Source: Prevotella falsenii DSM 22864 = JCM 15124 (lineage in GTDB: Bacteria > Bacteroidota > Bacteroidia > Bacteroidales > Bacteroidaceae). Taken from it: a stretch of 45,924 bases of DNA. This document shows, piece after piece, positions 15,143 through 25,847 of this stretch; position 1 is the first letter of the stretch; every line of letters begins with the position of its first letter. The notes beneath the pieces were generated by a model. The model was not told where the DNA came from, made no database searches, and saw only the letters and a list, made by a program, of their open reading frames with translations. Made by a program: the position numbers and the translations under genes. Location: NCBI RefSeq assembly GCF_000613945.1, contig NZ_BAJY01000022.1, forward strand, positions 1 through 45,924, written 5' to 3'.

Positions 15143-17296
15143 ATGAGTAAGTTCAATAATAAAAATATTATGCCGCGCTATTCGCTCATAGCATTTATTA
15201 TGAGCCTCATAGCGATTGCTGTCGTTGCCAAATCTGCCTATATAATGATAGTGCAAAAGGATTATTGGTTAGAAGTTGCAGCAAAACAGAAGAAGGATAA
15301 TGTTCCTATCCTACCTACACGTGGCAATATTCTTAGCTCCAACGGAGAACTTATGGCAAGTTCGCTGCCTGAGTTCAAAGTTTTTATGGACTTTAAGACA
15401 CTCAAGGAATCGGGCAAAGACACTGCTTTTGTTGATAGCATAGATTATATTTGCAAGGGATTGAACGAGCTTTTCCCCGAAAAAACAGCGGGCGAATTTA
15501 AACAATACCTATTGAGTGGCTTGAAAGAAGAACGCCGCCACTTCCCTATTTGGAAGTACCGTATCGACTACAATACATATAAAGAGGTGAAGAAGCTCCC
15601 TGTTTTCAAGTACGCAAAATTTAAAAGCGGTTTCCACGAAGAAGAGTTTAATGCACGCCGCCGTCCTTTCGGTTCGCTTGCACAACGCACCGTGGGCGAC
15701 CTTTATGGCGCAAAAGATGTGGCTCGATGCGGATTGGAAATGTCGTTCGACAGCATTTTGCGAGGTACAAACGGTATTGAAAACCGCCGGAAAATCCGAA
15801 ATAAATATCTTAGTATCACCGAAATTCCTCCTATTGATGGTTCTGACATCGTTACAACCATCGATGTGAGCATACAAGACTTAGCCGAAAGAGCCTTACT
15901 TGAGGAATTGCAGGAGATAAATGGCAACGTAGGCGTAGCCATTGTTATGGAAGTTGCAACGGGAGACATTAAGGCAATCGTCAATCTTGATAAGTGTGAA
16001 GACGGGCAATACCGCGAAATTAAGAACCACGCAGTAAGCGACCTGCTCGAACCGGGCTCGGTTTTCAAAACCGCTTCTATGATGGTTGCACTCGACGACA
16101 ACGTTGTAGACACGATGTACACTGTGGCAACAGGTGGCGGTGTGTGGAATATGTACGGTCGTGATATGAAGGACCACAACTGGCGGCGCGGCGGTTACGG
16201 TAATCTAACATTGCCTTGGTGTCTTAAATACAGTTCTAATATTGGCATCAGTCGAATTATAGACAACTTCTATCATAGAAATCCGGAGAAATTCGTGCAA
16301 GGAATTTACGATTTAGGCTTAGCCGACGACCTTCAAATTCCTATCACAGGTTATTCTCCGGCAAAAATTCGTATGCCTAAAAAGACCAAGCGAGGTCAAT
16401 ATAGCAACTGGAGCAATACGGCTTTAGCGTGGATGAGTATTGGCTACGAAACACAAGTGCCTCCCATTTCAACACTGACATTCTACAATGCGATAGCAAA
16501 TGGTGGAAAAATGATGCGCCCACGCTTCGTCAAGAAGGTAGTGAAAGACGGAACAATATTAGCCGAATACCCTCCTATTGTACAACGCGAACAAATTGCA
16601 AAGGAATCTACCATAACGCAAATGCAACGCATTCTCAGCGAGGTTGTATCCGAAGGATTGGGCAAAAAAGCCAGTTCCGACAAATTTTCTGTAGCAGGAA
16701 AGACGGGTACGGCGCAAATGTCGAAAGGTGCTGCGGGTTATAAATCAGGCGTTACCGACTATTTATTGAGCTTTGCAGGCTTTTTCCCGGTCGATGCACC
16801 ACGATATAGTTGCATTGTCTGCATACAAAAGTCGGGACTTCCGGCATCGGGTGGCGGTATGAGTGGTGTTGTTTTCCACAACATAGCAGAAGGTATTATG
16901 GCGCAAAACCTAAAGCTCAGCGTTGCCGATGCTAAAGATTCAACTGCATCGCCTATTCCAATAGCAAAGAGTGGCAACCTTTTAGCAACCGACTATGTGC
17001 TCTCTGCTCTCGGTTTCAACGTTAAAAACGGTTGGAATGGTGCTTATCCATTTGGCAATAACATTTGGGGAACAGTGGAAACAAATAACAACGCCATAAC
17101 GTTTTCAGAGAAAAAAAATATCAATAAGCAACTTGTGCCCGATGTACACAATATGGGAGCACGCGATGCTATTTATCTATTAGAAAGCTGTGGCATAAAG
17201 GTTGTAATGTCCGGACGTGGCAGAGTGGTAGAACAATCGCTTGCACCGGGCGACAAGATTAAGCGAGGAATGGTTTGCAAACTTCGTTTTGCCTAA
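15143..17296 (+). CDS. ftsI: Septal peptidoglycan transpeptidase FtsI (PBP3) with PASTA domain
   Basis: A 717-residue class B penicillin-binding protein that cross-links septal peptidoglycan. An N-terminal membrane anchor (about residues 12-35) is followed by a pedestal domain. The transpeptidase domain carries SVFK (Ser about 306), SSN (about 363) and KTGTAQ (about 520). The last 65 residues ([20 protein letters not shown] onward) form one PASTA domain, a muropeptide/beta-lactam-binding module found on many Bacteroidetes FtsI. All catalytic motifs are present. It starts 5 nt after ftsL and works with FtsW. Confidence 0.96.
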   Translation: MSKFNNKNIMPRYSLIAFIMSLIAIAVVAKSAYIMIVQKDYWLEVAAKQKKDNVPILPTRGNILSSNGELMASSLPEFKVFMDFKTLKESGKDTAFVDSIDYICKGLNELFPEKTAGEFKQYLLSGLKEERRHFPIWKYRIDYNTYKEVKKLPVFKYAKFKSGFHEEEFNARRRPFGSLAQRTVGDLYGAKDVARCGLEMSFDSILRGTNGIENRRKIRNKYLSITEIPPIDGSDIVTTIDVSIQDLAERALLEELQEINGNVGVAIVMEVATGDIKAIVNLDKCEDGQYREIKNHAVSDLLEPGSVFKTASMMVALDDNVVDTMYTVATGGGVWNMYGRDMKDHNWRRGGYGNLTLPWCLKYSSNIGISRIIDNFYHRNPEKFVQGIYDLGLADDLQIPITGYSPAKIRMPKKTKRGQYSNWSNTALAWMSIGYETQVPPISTLTFYNAIANGGKMMRPRFVKKVVKDGTILAEYPPIVQREQIAKESTITQMQRILSEVVSEGLGKKASSDKFSVAGKTGTAQMSKGAAGYKSGVTDYLLSFAGFFPVDAPRYSCIVCIQKSGLPASGGGMSGVVFHNIAEGIMAQNLKLSVADAKDSTASPIPIAKSGNLLATDYVLSALGFNVKNGWNGAYPFGNNIWGTVETNNNAITFSEKKNINKQLVPDVHNMGARDAIYLLESCGIKVVMSGRGRVVEQSLAPGDKIKRGMVCKLRFA

Positions 17297-17348
17297 ACCT
17301 TACAGCAAGATAAATCCAACAAGAACGAATAAAAGAGAGAAGCAAGAT

Positions 17349-18809
17349 ATGAAATTAAACGATTTGCTCAAAAACATCAAGCCGCTAAATATAGTTGGCA
17401 ATACGGACAAAGACATTAAAGGCATCAATATCGACAGCCGTAAGATAGAACAAGGATATTTGTTTGTTGCCATAAAAGGTACGCAAACCGATGGCCATAA
17501 ATTCATAGAAAAGGCTATAGAATTAGGTGCTTCGGCAGTTTTGTTGGAAGATATGCCGACAGAAACTGCTGAGAAAGACATCACTTATATACAAGTCAAG
17601 TCTACCGAAGATGCTGTTGGTAAAGTCGCAACAACCTTCTATGGCGACCCATCGCACCGGTTAAAACTTGTTGGTGTAACAGGAACGAATGGCAAAACAA
17701 CCGTTGCCACCTTATTATATAATATGTTCCGCAAATTCGGATACAAAGTTGGCTTGCTTTCTACCGTCTGCAACTACATCGACGACAAGGAAGTGCCGGC
17801 CAGCCATACTACTCCCGACCCGATAGAACTGAACGCACTGCTTGCAAAAATGGTAGCCGAAGGCTGTGAATATGCTTTTATGGAATGTTCGAGCCACGCC
17901 ATTCACCAACGTCGTATTGGCGGATTGAAATTTGCAGGAGGCTTGTTTACCAACCTCACACGCGACCATTTGGACTATCACAAGACGTTTGAGAACTACC
18001 GCAATGCAAAGAAAATGTTCTTCGACGATTTGGGCAAGGACGCTTTCGCCATTATTAATGCCGACGATAAAAACGGTATGGTGATGGTTCAAAACTGCAA
18101 AGCAAAGATAAAAACCTACTCTACCAAACACATGGCAGACTTCCGTGCACGCATTTTAGAGTGCCATTTCGAAGGAATGTACCTTGAAGTAGACGGCAAG
18201 GAAGTAGGTGTGCAGTTCATTGGCAAGTTCAATGTAAGCAATTTGCTGGCTGTTTACGGTGCTGCCATTATGCTGGGCGAGAAAGCAGAAGATATTCTGG
18301 TGGCACTCAGCACACTGAAGAATGTAAACGGACGCTTAGAACCCATCGCTTCACCCGAAGGATACACAGCCATTGTAGACTATGCACACACACCGGACGC
18401 ACTCGAAAACGTGTTGATGGCTATACACGAAGTGCTCGATGGAAAAGGCGGAAAGGTGTTTACAGTGTGTGGTGCAGGAGGCAACCGCGATAAAGGCAAG
18501 CGACCGTTAATGGCTCTCGAAGCCGTAAAGCGCAGCGACAAGGTTATCCTAACCAGCGATAATCCCCGCAACGAAGACCCTCAAGCCATTATCGACGATA
18601 TGTTGGCAGGACTCGACACTACTCAAAAGAAGAAGGTGCTCTCTATAACCGACCGCAAAGAAGCTATCCGTACAGCTTGTATGATGGCACAAAAGGGCGA
18701 CGTTATCCTGATTGCAGGCAAGGGACACGAAACTTATCAAGAAATAAATGGCGTAAAACACCACTTCGATGACCACGAAGTGGTACGTGAAATTTTCGGT
18801 TTAAAATAA
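17349..18809 (+). CDS. murE: UDP-MurNAc-tripeptide synthetase MurE
   Basis: A 486-residue Mur ligase that adds the third stem amino acid to UDP-MurNAc-L-Ala-D-Glu. Motifs: N-terminal domain with [21 protein letters not shown] loop [15 protein letters not shown] (about 108-122), the [11 protein letters not shown] block, and DNPRNEDP near residue 403. The DNPR sequence is the signature of meso-diaminopimelate specificity. The open frame reaches back into ftsI, but ATG 17349 gives the family N-terminus [10 protein letters not shown] and leaves a 52-nt gap with a purine-rich AAGAGAGAAGCAAG site just upstream. Confidence 0.96.
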   Translation: MKLNDLLKNIKPLNIVGNTDKDIKGINIDSRKIEQGYLFVAIKGTQTDGHKFIEKAIELGASAVLLEDMPTETAEKDITYIQVKSTEDAVGKVATTFYGDPSHRLKLVGVTGTNGKTTVATLLYNMFRKFGYKVGLLSTVCNYIDDKEVPASHTTPDPIELNALLAKMVAEGCEYAFMECSSHAIHQRRIGGLKFAGGLFTNLTRDHLDYHKTFENYRNAKKMFFDDLGKDAFAIINADDKNGMVMVQNCKAKIKTYSTKHMADFRARILECHFEGMYLEVDGKEVGVQFIGKFNVSNLLAVYGAAIMLGEKAEDILVALSTLKNVNGRLEPIASPEGYTAIVDYAHTPDALENVLMAIHEVLDGKGGKVFTVCGAGGNRDKGKRPLMALEAVKRSDKVILTSDNPRNEDPQAIIDDMLAGLDTTQKKKVLSITDRKEAIRTACMMAQKGDVILIAGKGHETYQEINGVKHHFDDHEVVREIFGLK

Positions 18810-18860
18810 AGAAATCCGTAAGCAGTAACGAATAAAAGCCTAACATTAAATAAAGACATT

Positions 18861-20132
18861 ATGTTATACTACATCTTCCGTTGGCTCGACCAGTTCGGCA
18901 TCAGTGGTTCCCACGTATGGGGCTACATCAGTTTCCGAGCCATTATGGCAATGATTCTTGCATTGATAATTTCAGCTTGGTTCGGCGAAAAATTTATAAA
19001 ATACCTCAAGAGGAAGCAGATTACAGAGGTACAACGCGATGCAAGTATCGACCCGTTCGGTGTTAAAAAGATTGGCGTACCGTCGATGGGCGGCATCATC
19101 ATCATTGTTGCATTGCTCATTCCTGTATTGCTGTTGGGTCGTTTGCGCAACATCTATCTTATTTTAATGGTCATTACCACTGTCTGGCTGGGATTTCTCG
19201 GTGGAATGGACGATTTTATTAAGATTTTCAAACATAACAAAGACGGATTGAAAGGCAAGTATAAGATAGTCGGACAGTTCACCATCGGTCTTATTGTTGG
19301 GTTGGTTCTATGGGCATCGCCCGATGTTAAGTCGAACATCAACTTGGAAATGCACAGCAATAATGGGAAAGAAATAGTTGTAAAACACGGCACAGAAGCA
19401 GAAAAGACGCTTAAAACAACTATTCCATTTATTAAAAACCATAACCTTGACTACTCTGAAATAATGTCGTTCTGTGGCAAATACAAGACAGCAGCAGGTT
19501 GGATATTGTTTGTTATCATGACCATTATCGTGGTAACAGCCGTTTCAAACGGTGCGAATTTAAACGATGGAATGGACGGAATGTGTGCCGGAAACTCTGC
19601 TATCATAGGTGTGGCGTTAGGCATCTTGGCTTATGTAAGCAGCCATATTGAATATGCCGCCTACTTGAACATAATGTATATTCCCGGCTCGGAAGAGTTG
19701 GTCGTGTTCTTTATGGCTTTCATCGGTGCGCTGATAGGTTTCCTTTGGTACAACGCATACCCTGCGCAAGTGTTCATGGGCGACACCGGCAGCCTCACCA
19801 TCGGTGGTATCATCGCAGTAGGAGCTATCATTATTCACAAAGAATTGCTATTGCCTATCTTGTGTGGCATCTTCTTCGTGGAAAGCTTAAGTGTGATTTT
19901 GCAAGTCTACTACTTCAAGTTGGGCAAGCGCAGAGGCATAAAGCAACGAATTTTCAAGCGTGCACCTATCCACGATAGCTTCAGAACGGAAGACAGCCGC
20001 TTGGAGCCGGACTGCAAATATCTCATCAAAACGCCCCACACACCGGTGCACGAAAGCAAGATTACCCTTCGTTTTTGGATTGTAACCATTATCTTGGTGG
20101 CACTTACCATCATTACTTTGAAGATTAGATAA
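18861..20132 (+). CDS. mraY: Phospho-MurNAc-pentapeptide transferase MraY
   Basis: A 423-residue polytopic membrane enzyme that transfers phospho-MurNAc-pentapeptide to undecaprenyl phosphate, making lipid I. Visible signatures are FGVKKIGVPSMGGI in the first half, the aspartate pair in GGMDDFIKIFKHNKDGLKGK, the catalytic loop NDGMDGMCAGNSAI, VFMGDTGSLTIGG and the C-terminal FKRAPIHDSF. About ten hydrophobic segments are present. The insert between helices (about residues 155-195, SNINLEMHSNNGKE onward) is longer than in Proteobacteria, matching other Bacteroidetes MraY. It lies 51 nt after murE. Confidence 0.96.
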   Translation: MLYYIFRWLDQFGISGSHVWGYISFRAIMAMILALIISAWFGEKFIKYLKRKQITEVQRDASIDPFGVKKIGVPSMGGIIIIVALLIPVLLLGRLRNIYLILMVITTVWLGFLGGMDDFIKIFKHNKDGLKGKYKIVGQFTIGLIVGLVLWASPDVKSNINLEMHSNNGKEIVVKHGTEAEKTLKTTIPFIKNHNLDYSEIMSFCGKYKTAAGWILFVIMTIIVVTAVSNGANLNDGMDGMCAGNSAIIGVALGILAYVSSHIEYAAYLNIMYIPGSEELVVFFMAFIGALIGFLWYNAYPAQVFMGDTGSLTIGGIIAVGAIIIHKELLLPILCGIFFVESLSVILQVYYFKLGKRRGIKQRIFKRAPIHDSFRTEDSRLEPDCKYLIKTPHTPVHESKITLRFWIVTIILVALTIITLKIR

Positions 20133-20207
20133 AACGAAAAAGGTATATCAGAACAAAACAACCGCAGGGCAACAACCTTGCAAAACGACGATAAAAGACT
20201 AGTAAAC

Positions 20208-21539
20208 ATGAAGAGAATTGTAGTATTAGGAGCAGGCGAAAGCGGTGCAGGAGCTGCCGTATTGGCAAAGGCGAAAGGCTTCGACGTGTTTGTTTCGGAT
20301 ATGTCTGCTATCAAAGATAAATATAAAAAGCTACTCAACGACCACAATATAGAGTGGGAAGAGGGGCAACACACGGAGGAAAAAATTCTGAATGCTGACG
20401 AAATCATTAAAAGTCCCGGTATTCCGAAGGAAGCACCGATGGTGAAAAAGCTCATCGAACAGGGCACACACATCATCAGCGAGATAGAATTTGCAGGCAG
20501 ATACACCAATTCTAAAATGGTCTGTATTACGGGCAGCAACGGCAAAACTACCACAACAAGCCTTATCTACCATATATTCAAAGATGCCGGATACGACGTC
20601 GGGCTGGCTGGAAACATCGGTAAAAGCCTCGCTTTGCAGATTGCCGAAGAGCCACACGACTACTATGTGATTGAACTTAGCAGTTTCCAACTCGACGATA
20701 TGTACGATTTCCGTGCAAACATTGCCATCTTGCTGAACATCACACCCGACCATTTGGACCGTTACGACTATCAGTTCGAGAAGTATGCCGACTCTAAAAT
20801 GCGCATCATTCAGAACCAAACGCACGAAGACAGCTTTATTTACTGGAACGACGACCCCGTCATTAAGAAAGAGTTGGAGAAGTTCGACGTAAAAGCAGTG
20901 CAATATCCATTCTCCGAACTCAAAGAGAAGGGCAGCATCGGCTACATAGAAGAAGGGCAGTACACGCTCGAACAGCCTACCCCGTTCAATATGGAGCAGG
21001 AAGATTTGTCGCTTACGGGCAAGCACAACATATACAACTCGTTGGCAGCAGGGTTGGCATCGAACATCAGCGGTATAAAAAAAGAAAGCATTCGCAAAAG
21101 CCTGAGCGACTTCCCCGGTGTGGAACATCGTTTGGAAAAGGTATGCAAGGTGGCGGGCGTTCAATACATCAACGACTCAAAAGCTACGAATGTAGACGCT
21201 TGTTGGTATGCTTTGGAAAGTATGCGCACGCCTACCATTCTCATTATTGGCGGCAAAGACAAGGGAAACGACTACAATGCCATTAAAGACCTTGTGAAAA
21301 AGAAGTGCGTAGGTTTGATTTACCTCGGCGCAGACAATAGGAAATTACACGAAAACTTCGATGATTTGGGCATTCCTGTACGCGATACCCATTCCATGAA
21401 GGAGTGCATCGAGGCATGCTACGCCATGGCAAAACCCGGCGACACCGTACTGCTGAGTCCGTGCTGTGCAAGTTTCGACTTGTTCAAAAACATGGAAGAC
21501 CGTGGCGAACAGTTCAAGGCACTTGCACGCGCACTGTAA
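20208..21539 (+). CDS. murD: UDP-MurNAc-L-Ala:D-Glu ligase MurD
   Basis: A 443-residue Mur ligase adding D-glutamate to UDP-MurNAc-L-alanine. The start at 20208 gives the usual N-terminal nucleotide-binding strand MKRIVVLGAGESGAG; an ATG-like start 30 nt earlier is less likely. The ATP loop ITGSNGKTTTTSLIYH is near residues 106-121, followed by NITPDHLDRY and the central-domain HRLEKV and NDSKATN motifs of MurD. The C-terminal domain has GGKDKGNDY. It precedes ftsW by 58 nt in the same direction. Confidence 0.96.
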   Translation: MKRIVVLGAGESGAGAAVLAKAKGFDVFVSDMSAIKDKYKKLLNDHNIEWEEGQHTEEKILNADEIIKSPGIPKEAPMVKKLIEQGTHIISEIEFAGRYTNSKMVCITGSNGKTTTTSLIYHIFKDAGYDVGLAGNIGKSLALQIAEEPHDYYVIELSSFQLDDMYDFRANIAILLNITPDHLDRYDYQFEKYADSKMRIIQNQTHEDSFIYWNDDPVIKKELEKFDVKAVQYPFSELKEKGSIGYIEEGQYTLEQPTPFNMEQEDLSLTGKHNIYNSLAAGLASNISGIKKESIRKSLSDFPGVEHRLEKVCKVAGVQYINDSKATNVDACWYALESMRTPTILIIGGKDKGNDYNAIKDLVKKKCVGLIYLGADNRKLHENFDDLGIPVRDTHSMKECIEACYAMAKPGDTVLLSPCCASFDLFKNMEDRGEQFKALARAL

Positions 21540-21597
21540 AGACAACAAACAAAACAACACGTTGATACTTACATTTTAAAACTTCAAAACGACAAAA

Positions 21598-22869
21598 ATG
21601 AACCTAAAGTCCTTTAACAACATATTCAAAGGCGACAAAGTAATATGGATGGTATTCTTCATTCTTTGCATGATAAGCATTGTAGAAGTGTATTCGGCAT
21701 CGAGTACACTTTCGTACAAGGGAGGAAACTATTGGGCACCGCTGCTGAAACACGGCGGAATGCTTTTCATTGGGTTCATCGTCATGATTGTCGTAATGAA
21801 CATAAAGTGTCGGTATTTCAAAATAGCAACACTCCCCGCACTCGTCCTTTCGGTGCTGATGCTGATAGGTGTGCTGCTTACGGGTGGCGTTACGAACGGC
21901 GCAAGTCGGTGGATAGAAGTCATGGGCATTCAGTTCCAGCCTTCCGAATTGGGCAAAGGCGCATTGGTATTGGCGGTTGCACAGATACTCAGCGCAATGC
22001 AAACCGAATCAGGAGCAGCCAAGAAAGCTTTCAAGTACATACTGTTTCTATCGGCAGCCATCATCATTCCTATCAGTTTCGAGAATCTTTCCACGGCACT
22101 GTTGGCAAGTTTAACCGTGCTGCTTATGATGTTTGTGGGACGTGTACCTTTAAAACAAATAGGAAAACTCTTGGGCGTGGTGGCACTGACGGTGGTTTTT
22201 GCACTTGCATTGGTAATGGCGATAGGAACCGACGAAGAGAAAAATGCGCCCAAACAAAATCTTACCGAGCAGACAACACTCGTGGAAGAAGAAACCGAAG
22301 AAAACTTCGTGGGAAAGCTTTTCCACCGTGCCGACACGTGGAAAGCACGTATCAACCGATTTTTAAACAACGAATACGTAGCACCAAAAGACTACGACCT
22401 CGATAAGGACGGACAGATAGGACACGCCAACATCGCCATTGCATCGTCGAACATTTTGGGCAAAGGACCCGGCAACTCTAACGAACGAGATTTCCTTTCG
22501 CAAGCATTTTCCGACTTTATCTATGCCATCATCATCGAAGAAATGGGCATCGTAGGGGCATTTTTCGTAGCTTTCCTCTACATTGTAATACTGATGAGAA
22601 CAGGACAGATAGCAAGTCGGTGCGAAAACTCGTTCCCCGCATTCCTTGCCATGGGCATTGCCTTCCTGTTAGTAACGCAGGCTCTCTTCAATATGGCGGT
22701 GGCGGTGGGCTTAGCTCCCGTTACGGGACAACCGCTACCACTTATCAGCAAGGGCGGAACATCTACCATCATCAACTGTCTTTATATTGGTATGCTGCTA
22801 AGTATCAGCCGTTTTGCCAAAAAACGCAACAACGATACGGCTACCGAAAGAAAAGCTGTCGGAGCATAA
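21598..22869 (+). CDS. ftsW: Septal peptidoglycan glycosyltransferase FtsW
   Basis: A 423-residue SEDS-family membrane protein that polymerises septal glycan strands with FtsI. About ten hydrophobic segments are visible. Signature blocks are GASRWIEVMGIQFQPSELGK, SQAFSDFIYAIIIEEMG and the C-terminal PLPLISKGGTSTI. A hydrophilic periplasmic loop of about 70 residues (EEKNAPKQNLTEQTT onward to the KDYDLDKDGQIGHANIA segment) holds the catalytic-region loop of SEDS proteins. After its stop a 440-nt gap with a dispersed repeat breaks the otherwise tight cluster. Confidence 0.95.
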   Translation: MNLKSFNNIFKGDKVIWMVFFILCMISIVEVYSASSTLSYKGGNYWAPLLKHGGMLFIGFIVMIVVMNIKCRYFKIATLPALVLSVLMLIGVLLTGGVTNGASRWIEVMGIQFQPSELGKGALVLAVAQILSAMQTESGAAKKAFKYILFLSAAIIIPISFENLSTALLASLTVLLMMFVGRVPLKQIGKLLGVVALTVVFALALVMAIGTDEEKNAPKQNLTEQTTLVEEETEENFVGKLFHRADTWKARINRFLNNEYVAPKDYDLDKDGQIGHANIAIASSNILGKGPGNSNERDFLSQAFSDFIYAIIIEEMGIVGAFFVAFLYIVILMRTGQIASRCENSFPAFLAMGIAFLLVTQALFNMAVAVGLAPVTGQPLPLISKGGTSTIINCLYIGMLLSISRFAKKRNNDTATERKAVGA

Positions 22870-22892
22870 GTACGATACAGAAAAAACACCGT

Positions 22893-23090
22893 AAAAGTGT
22901 AAATATTTTTCTAGAGAATATCTATTGCTTAACCTTCTCTTTATCAGCGCATTACAAAACCTATTGTTTTGCATTGCAAAAGCGTAGGTTTTGCACGGTA
23001 AAAGCGGCTGTTTTGCATCGCAAAACCTACGGTTTCGCAACGTCAAATCGAAATTATCATTTTTCTTCAGAATTATATTTACAAAATCGA
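22893..23090 (-). repeat. Dispersed hairpin repeat, copy D (inverted orientation)
   Basis: Read on the minus strand it has the family order. On the plus strand it shows AAATATTTTT at the left end, CATTACAAAACCTATTG, AAAAGCGTAGGTTTTGC (from about 22978), CACGGTAAAAGCGGCTG, GCAAAACCTACGG, and the right arm AATTATATTTACAAAATCG. Here the middle module is GCGGCTG while the last is CCTACGG, so the last arm must pair with the upstream GCGTAGG module, not its neighbour. It lies between ftsW and murG. From 23091 to 23281 I see nothing further. Confidence 0.88.
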
Positions 23091-23281
23091 AGCGATTTCC
23101 GGCACTTGGCATAATAAAGGAAGCGAAAAGCATTCGCCCAATAAAAAAAATACCGAACCGCTTTTGTTGTAAACACAAAAGATAATGAACTGAAATACAG
23201 TATCCATACCACGACAAAACCACATTTGTGATATTTCACATTTTTAAGTGGTTAATTTTACGACAGAACAAAAAAAATGAT

Positions 23282-23289
23282 TAACTTTG
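23282..23289 (+). promoter_or_regulatory. Promoter element before murG
   Basis: TAACTTTG fits the -7 box and lies 20 nt before the murG start. No TTG is seen at the -33 position. It suggests that murG and the genes after it can be transcribed separately from mraZ-ftsW. Confidence 0.5.
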
Positions 23290-23309
23290 TAGGTTGATAA
23301 ATAGAGACT

Positions 23310-24412
23310 ATGAACGAAGAGTTAAAAATCATCATAAGCGGTGGCGGAACAGGCGGACACATCTTTCCGGCTGTGTCGATTGCCAATGCCATTAAAGCAA
23401 AATACCCTGAAGCAAAGATATTATTCGTCGGAGCGGAAGGCAGAATGGAAATGCAACGCGTTCCTGCTGCAGGCTACGAGATTAAAGGCTTGCCCATAAA
23501 GGGATTTAACCGCGCAAACAAGCTGAAGAATTTTAGTGTGCTTTGCAAGCTCTGGAAGAGTCTGCGCTTGGCACGCAAGATTATAAAAGACTTCAAACCA
23601 CAGGTTGCTGTGGGCGTAGGTGGCTATGCAAGTGGCGCAACGCTTTATGAGTGTTCCAAGATGGGCATTCCCTGCTTAATCCAAGAACAGAACTCTTACG
23701 CCGGTGTAACCAACAAGTTGCTATCTAAAAAGGCAAAGAAGATTTGTGTAGCTTACGAAGGAATGGAACGTTTCTTCCCGGCCGACAAAATCATTATGAC
23801 CGGTAATCCGGTGCGGCAGAACGTGCTCGAAACACCGCTTTCGCAAGAAGAAGCAAGAAAATCGTTTGAGCTTAGCCCCACAAAAAAGACCATTCTGCTG
23901 GTAGGCGGTAGTCTTGGAGCACGCACCATTAACCGTGCCGTGTTGGAACACTTAGACCTTATAGAGACCTCCGACGCACAGTTTATATGGCAAACGGGCA
24001 AATATTATCACCGGTCTATCCTCGATGAAATGAATGGAAAGGAACTTCCGAACCTGAAAATTATGGATTTCATCGGCGATATGGGGGCAGCTACAAAGCT
24101 GCCGACTTGGTAATCAGCCGCGCAGGAGCAAGTTCTATCAGCGAGTTCCAGCTCATTGGCAAACCTGTTATACTTGTACCAAGCCCAAATGTTGCGGAAG
24201 ACCACCAGGCAAAGAACGCAATGGCATTGGTAAACAAAGGCGCAGCATTGCTTGTAAAAGACGTGGAAGCACCCGAAACGCTCTTGCAGTTGGCGATAAA
24301 GACCGTAACCGACGAGCAGAAACTTGCAGATTTAAGTGAGAATGTAAAGAAAATGGGACTTCAAAACTCTGCCGATGTGATTGCAGAAGAAGTGATGAAA
24401 CTAATTAAATAA
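23310..24412 (+). pseudogene. murG: MurG (lipid II-forming GlcNAc transferase), frameshifted in this sequence
   Basis: MurG adds GlcNAc to lipid I to make lipid II. The first frame (23310-24113, 267 residues) has the N-terminal GGGTGGHIFPAVS, the VGVGGYASG block and the donor-domain start LLVGGSLGARTINRAV. It then reads a false end, ATKLPTW. The rest of the protein continues in another frame, read through to 24412, with LVISRAGASSISEFQLIGKP and the NVAEDHQAKNA motif. Together they make a normal MurG of about 366 residues. One base is missing near 24083-24092, where a run of five G (24083-24087) precedes CAGCTACAAAGCTGCC; restoring one base gives an MG..YKAADLVISRAG reading. As murG is essential and the rest is well conserved, a sequencing or assembly error is more likely than a dead gene. 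Confidence 0.9.
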
Positions 24413-24457
24413 AGCGGATAAAGGGTGTTTTCAATACACCGAACGACAATACGGAAG

Positions 24458-25843
24458 ATGGAACTAAAGGATATTAAAGCTGTTTATTTCGTAGGAGCAG
24501 GCGGCATCGGCATGAGTGCCGTGGCTCGATATTTCCGTCAGAAAGGACTTGTGGTAGCAGGATACGACAAGACACCATCCGACTTGACACGCCATTTGGA
24601 ACAAGAAGAAATACAGTTGCACTACGAAGAAAACATCGACTTGATTCCCGAAGCGTGCAAAAACCCCGCTGCAACATTGGTGGTTTACACGCCGGCCATT
24701 CCCGACACGCACAAGGAATTGGCTTTTTTCCGTGCGAATGGATTTCAAATAGAAAAGCGTGCACAGGTGTTGGGCAGACTCACGCAAACACACAAAGGAC
24801 TTTGCTTTGCCGGTACACACGGCAAGACGAGCACTTCAACGATGTGCGCCCACATCATGCACCAAAGCCACTTGGGTTGCAACGCGTTTCTTGGTGGCAT
24901 TTCAAAGAACTACGGCACAAACTACATACTGTCGGACAAAAGCGATTATGTGGTTATCGAAGCCGACGAGTTCGACCGTTCTTTCCATTGGTTGCGACCA
25001 TATATGAGCGTTATCACATCGACCGACCCCGACCATTTGGACATTTACGGCACAAAAGAAGCCTACTTGGAGAGCTTTCGCCATTACACCGAGCTGATAC
25101 AGGCAGGCGGTGCCCTTGTTATCCATAAGGATTTGGAGATGAAACAAAATGTACAAGCAGGTGTTAAGGTTTACGAATACAGCAGGGAAGCAGGCGATTT
25201 CCACGCTGAAAACATACGAATACAGAACGGAACCATCGTTTTCGATATGGTTTCGCCCATCGAGAACGTTGCAGACATAGAGTTAGGGCAGCCCGTCCCC
25301 ATTAACATAGAGAACGGCATAGCTGCCATGGCGTTGGCACAACTCAGTGGTTGCACAACCGAAGAACTGCGCAGGGGTATGAAAACCTACGAAGGAGTGG
25401 ACCGTCGCTTCGACTTCAAGCTGAAGAACAACCGCCACGTGCTGCTTTCCGACTATGCGCATCACCCTAAAGAAATTCTGCAAAGTGCCAAGAGTTTGAA
25501 GGAAATTTACCCCAATCGGAAGATTACGGTTATTTTCCAACCTCATCTCTATTCACGCACGAACGATTTCTATATGGACTTTGCAGAAGCACTCAGCCAT
25601 TTCGACGAAGTGGTTCTCACCGAGATTTACCCTGCAAGAGAAGAACCTATACCGGGTGTAACCTCAGCACTTATCTACGACAACCTCGACAGCGGTGTTG
25701 AGAAACAAATGATAAAGAAAGACGATGTGCTTGAATTTGCAAAAAGCAGAGACTTCGATGTGCTTGTGGTGCTTGGTGCAGGAAACCTTGACAACTACGT
25801 GGGACAACTCACAGAGATTATAAAAGAGAAAGAGCAGAGATAA
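24458..25843 (+). CDS. murC: UDP-MurNAc:L-alanine ligase MurC
   Basis: A 461-residue Mur ligase that adds the first stem residue, L-alanine, to UDP-MurNAc. The start at 24458 (MELKDIKAVYFVGAGGIGMS) has ACGGAAG just upstream; the frame opens 33 nt earlier but lacks family similarity there. ATP loop AGTHGKTSTSTMCAH near residues 117-131, EADEFDRSFHWLRP near 172-185, TSTDPDHLDIYG, and the C-terminal domain with FQPHLYSRT and YPAREEPIPGV are all MurC features. It is 45 nt after murG and 4 nt before ftsQ. Confidence 0.96.
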   Translation: MELKDIKAVYFVGAGGIGMSAVARYFRQKGLVVAGYDKTPSDLTRHLEQEEIQLHYEENIDLIPEACKNPAATLVVYTPAIPDTHKELAFFRANGFQIEKRAQVLGRLTQTHKGLCFAGTHGKTSTSTMCAHIMHQSHLGCNAFLGGISKNYGTNYILSDKSDYVVIEADEFDRSFHWLRPYMSVITSTDPDHLDIYGTKEAYLESFRHYTELIQAGGALVIHKDLEMKQNVQAGVKVYEYSREAGDFHAENIRIQNGTIVFDMVSPIENVADIELGQPVPINIENGIAAMALAQLSGCTTEELRRGMKTYEGVDRRFDFKLKNNRHVLLSDYAHHPKEILQSAKSLKEIYPNRKITVIFQPHLYSRTNDFYMDFAEALSHFDEVVLTEIYPAREEPIPGVTSALIYDNLDSGVEKQMIKKDDVLEFAKSRDFDVLVVLGAGNLDNYVGQLTEIIKEKEQR

Positions 25844-25847
25844 GGAA

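Noticed and set aside
20331..21164. 277-residue open frame antisense to murD
   Set aside because: Shadow of murD caused by codon composition; no family similarity.
24080..24100. Programmed -1 ribosomal frameshift in murG
   Set aside because: No X XXY YYZ slippery heptamer in the right phase and no strong downstream stem are visible; a one-base deletion in the G run is simpler.
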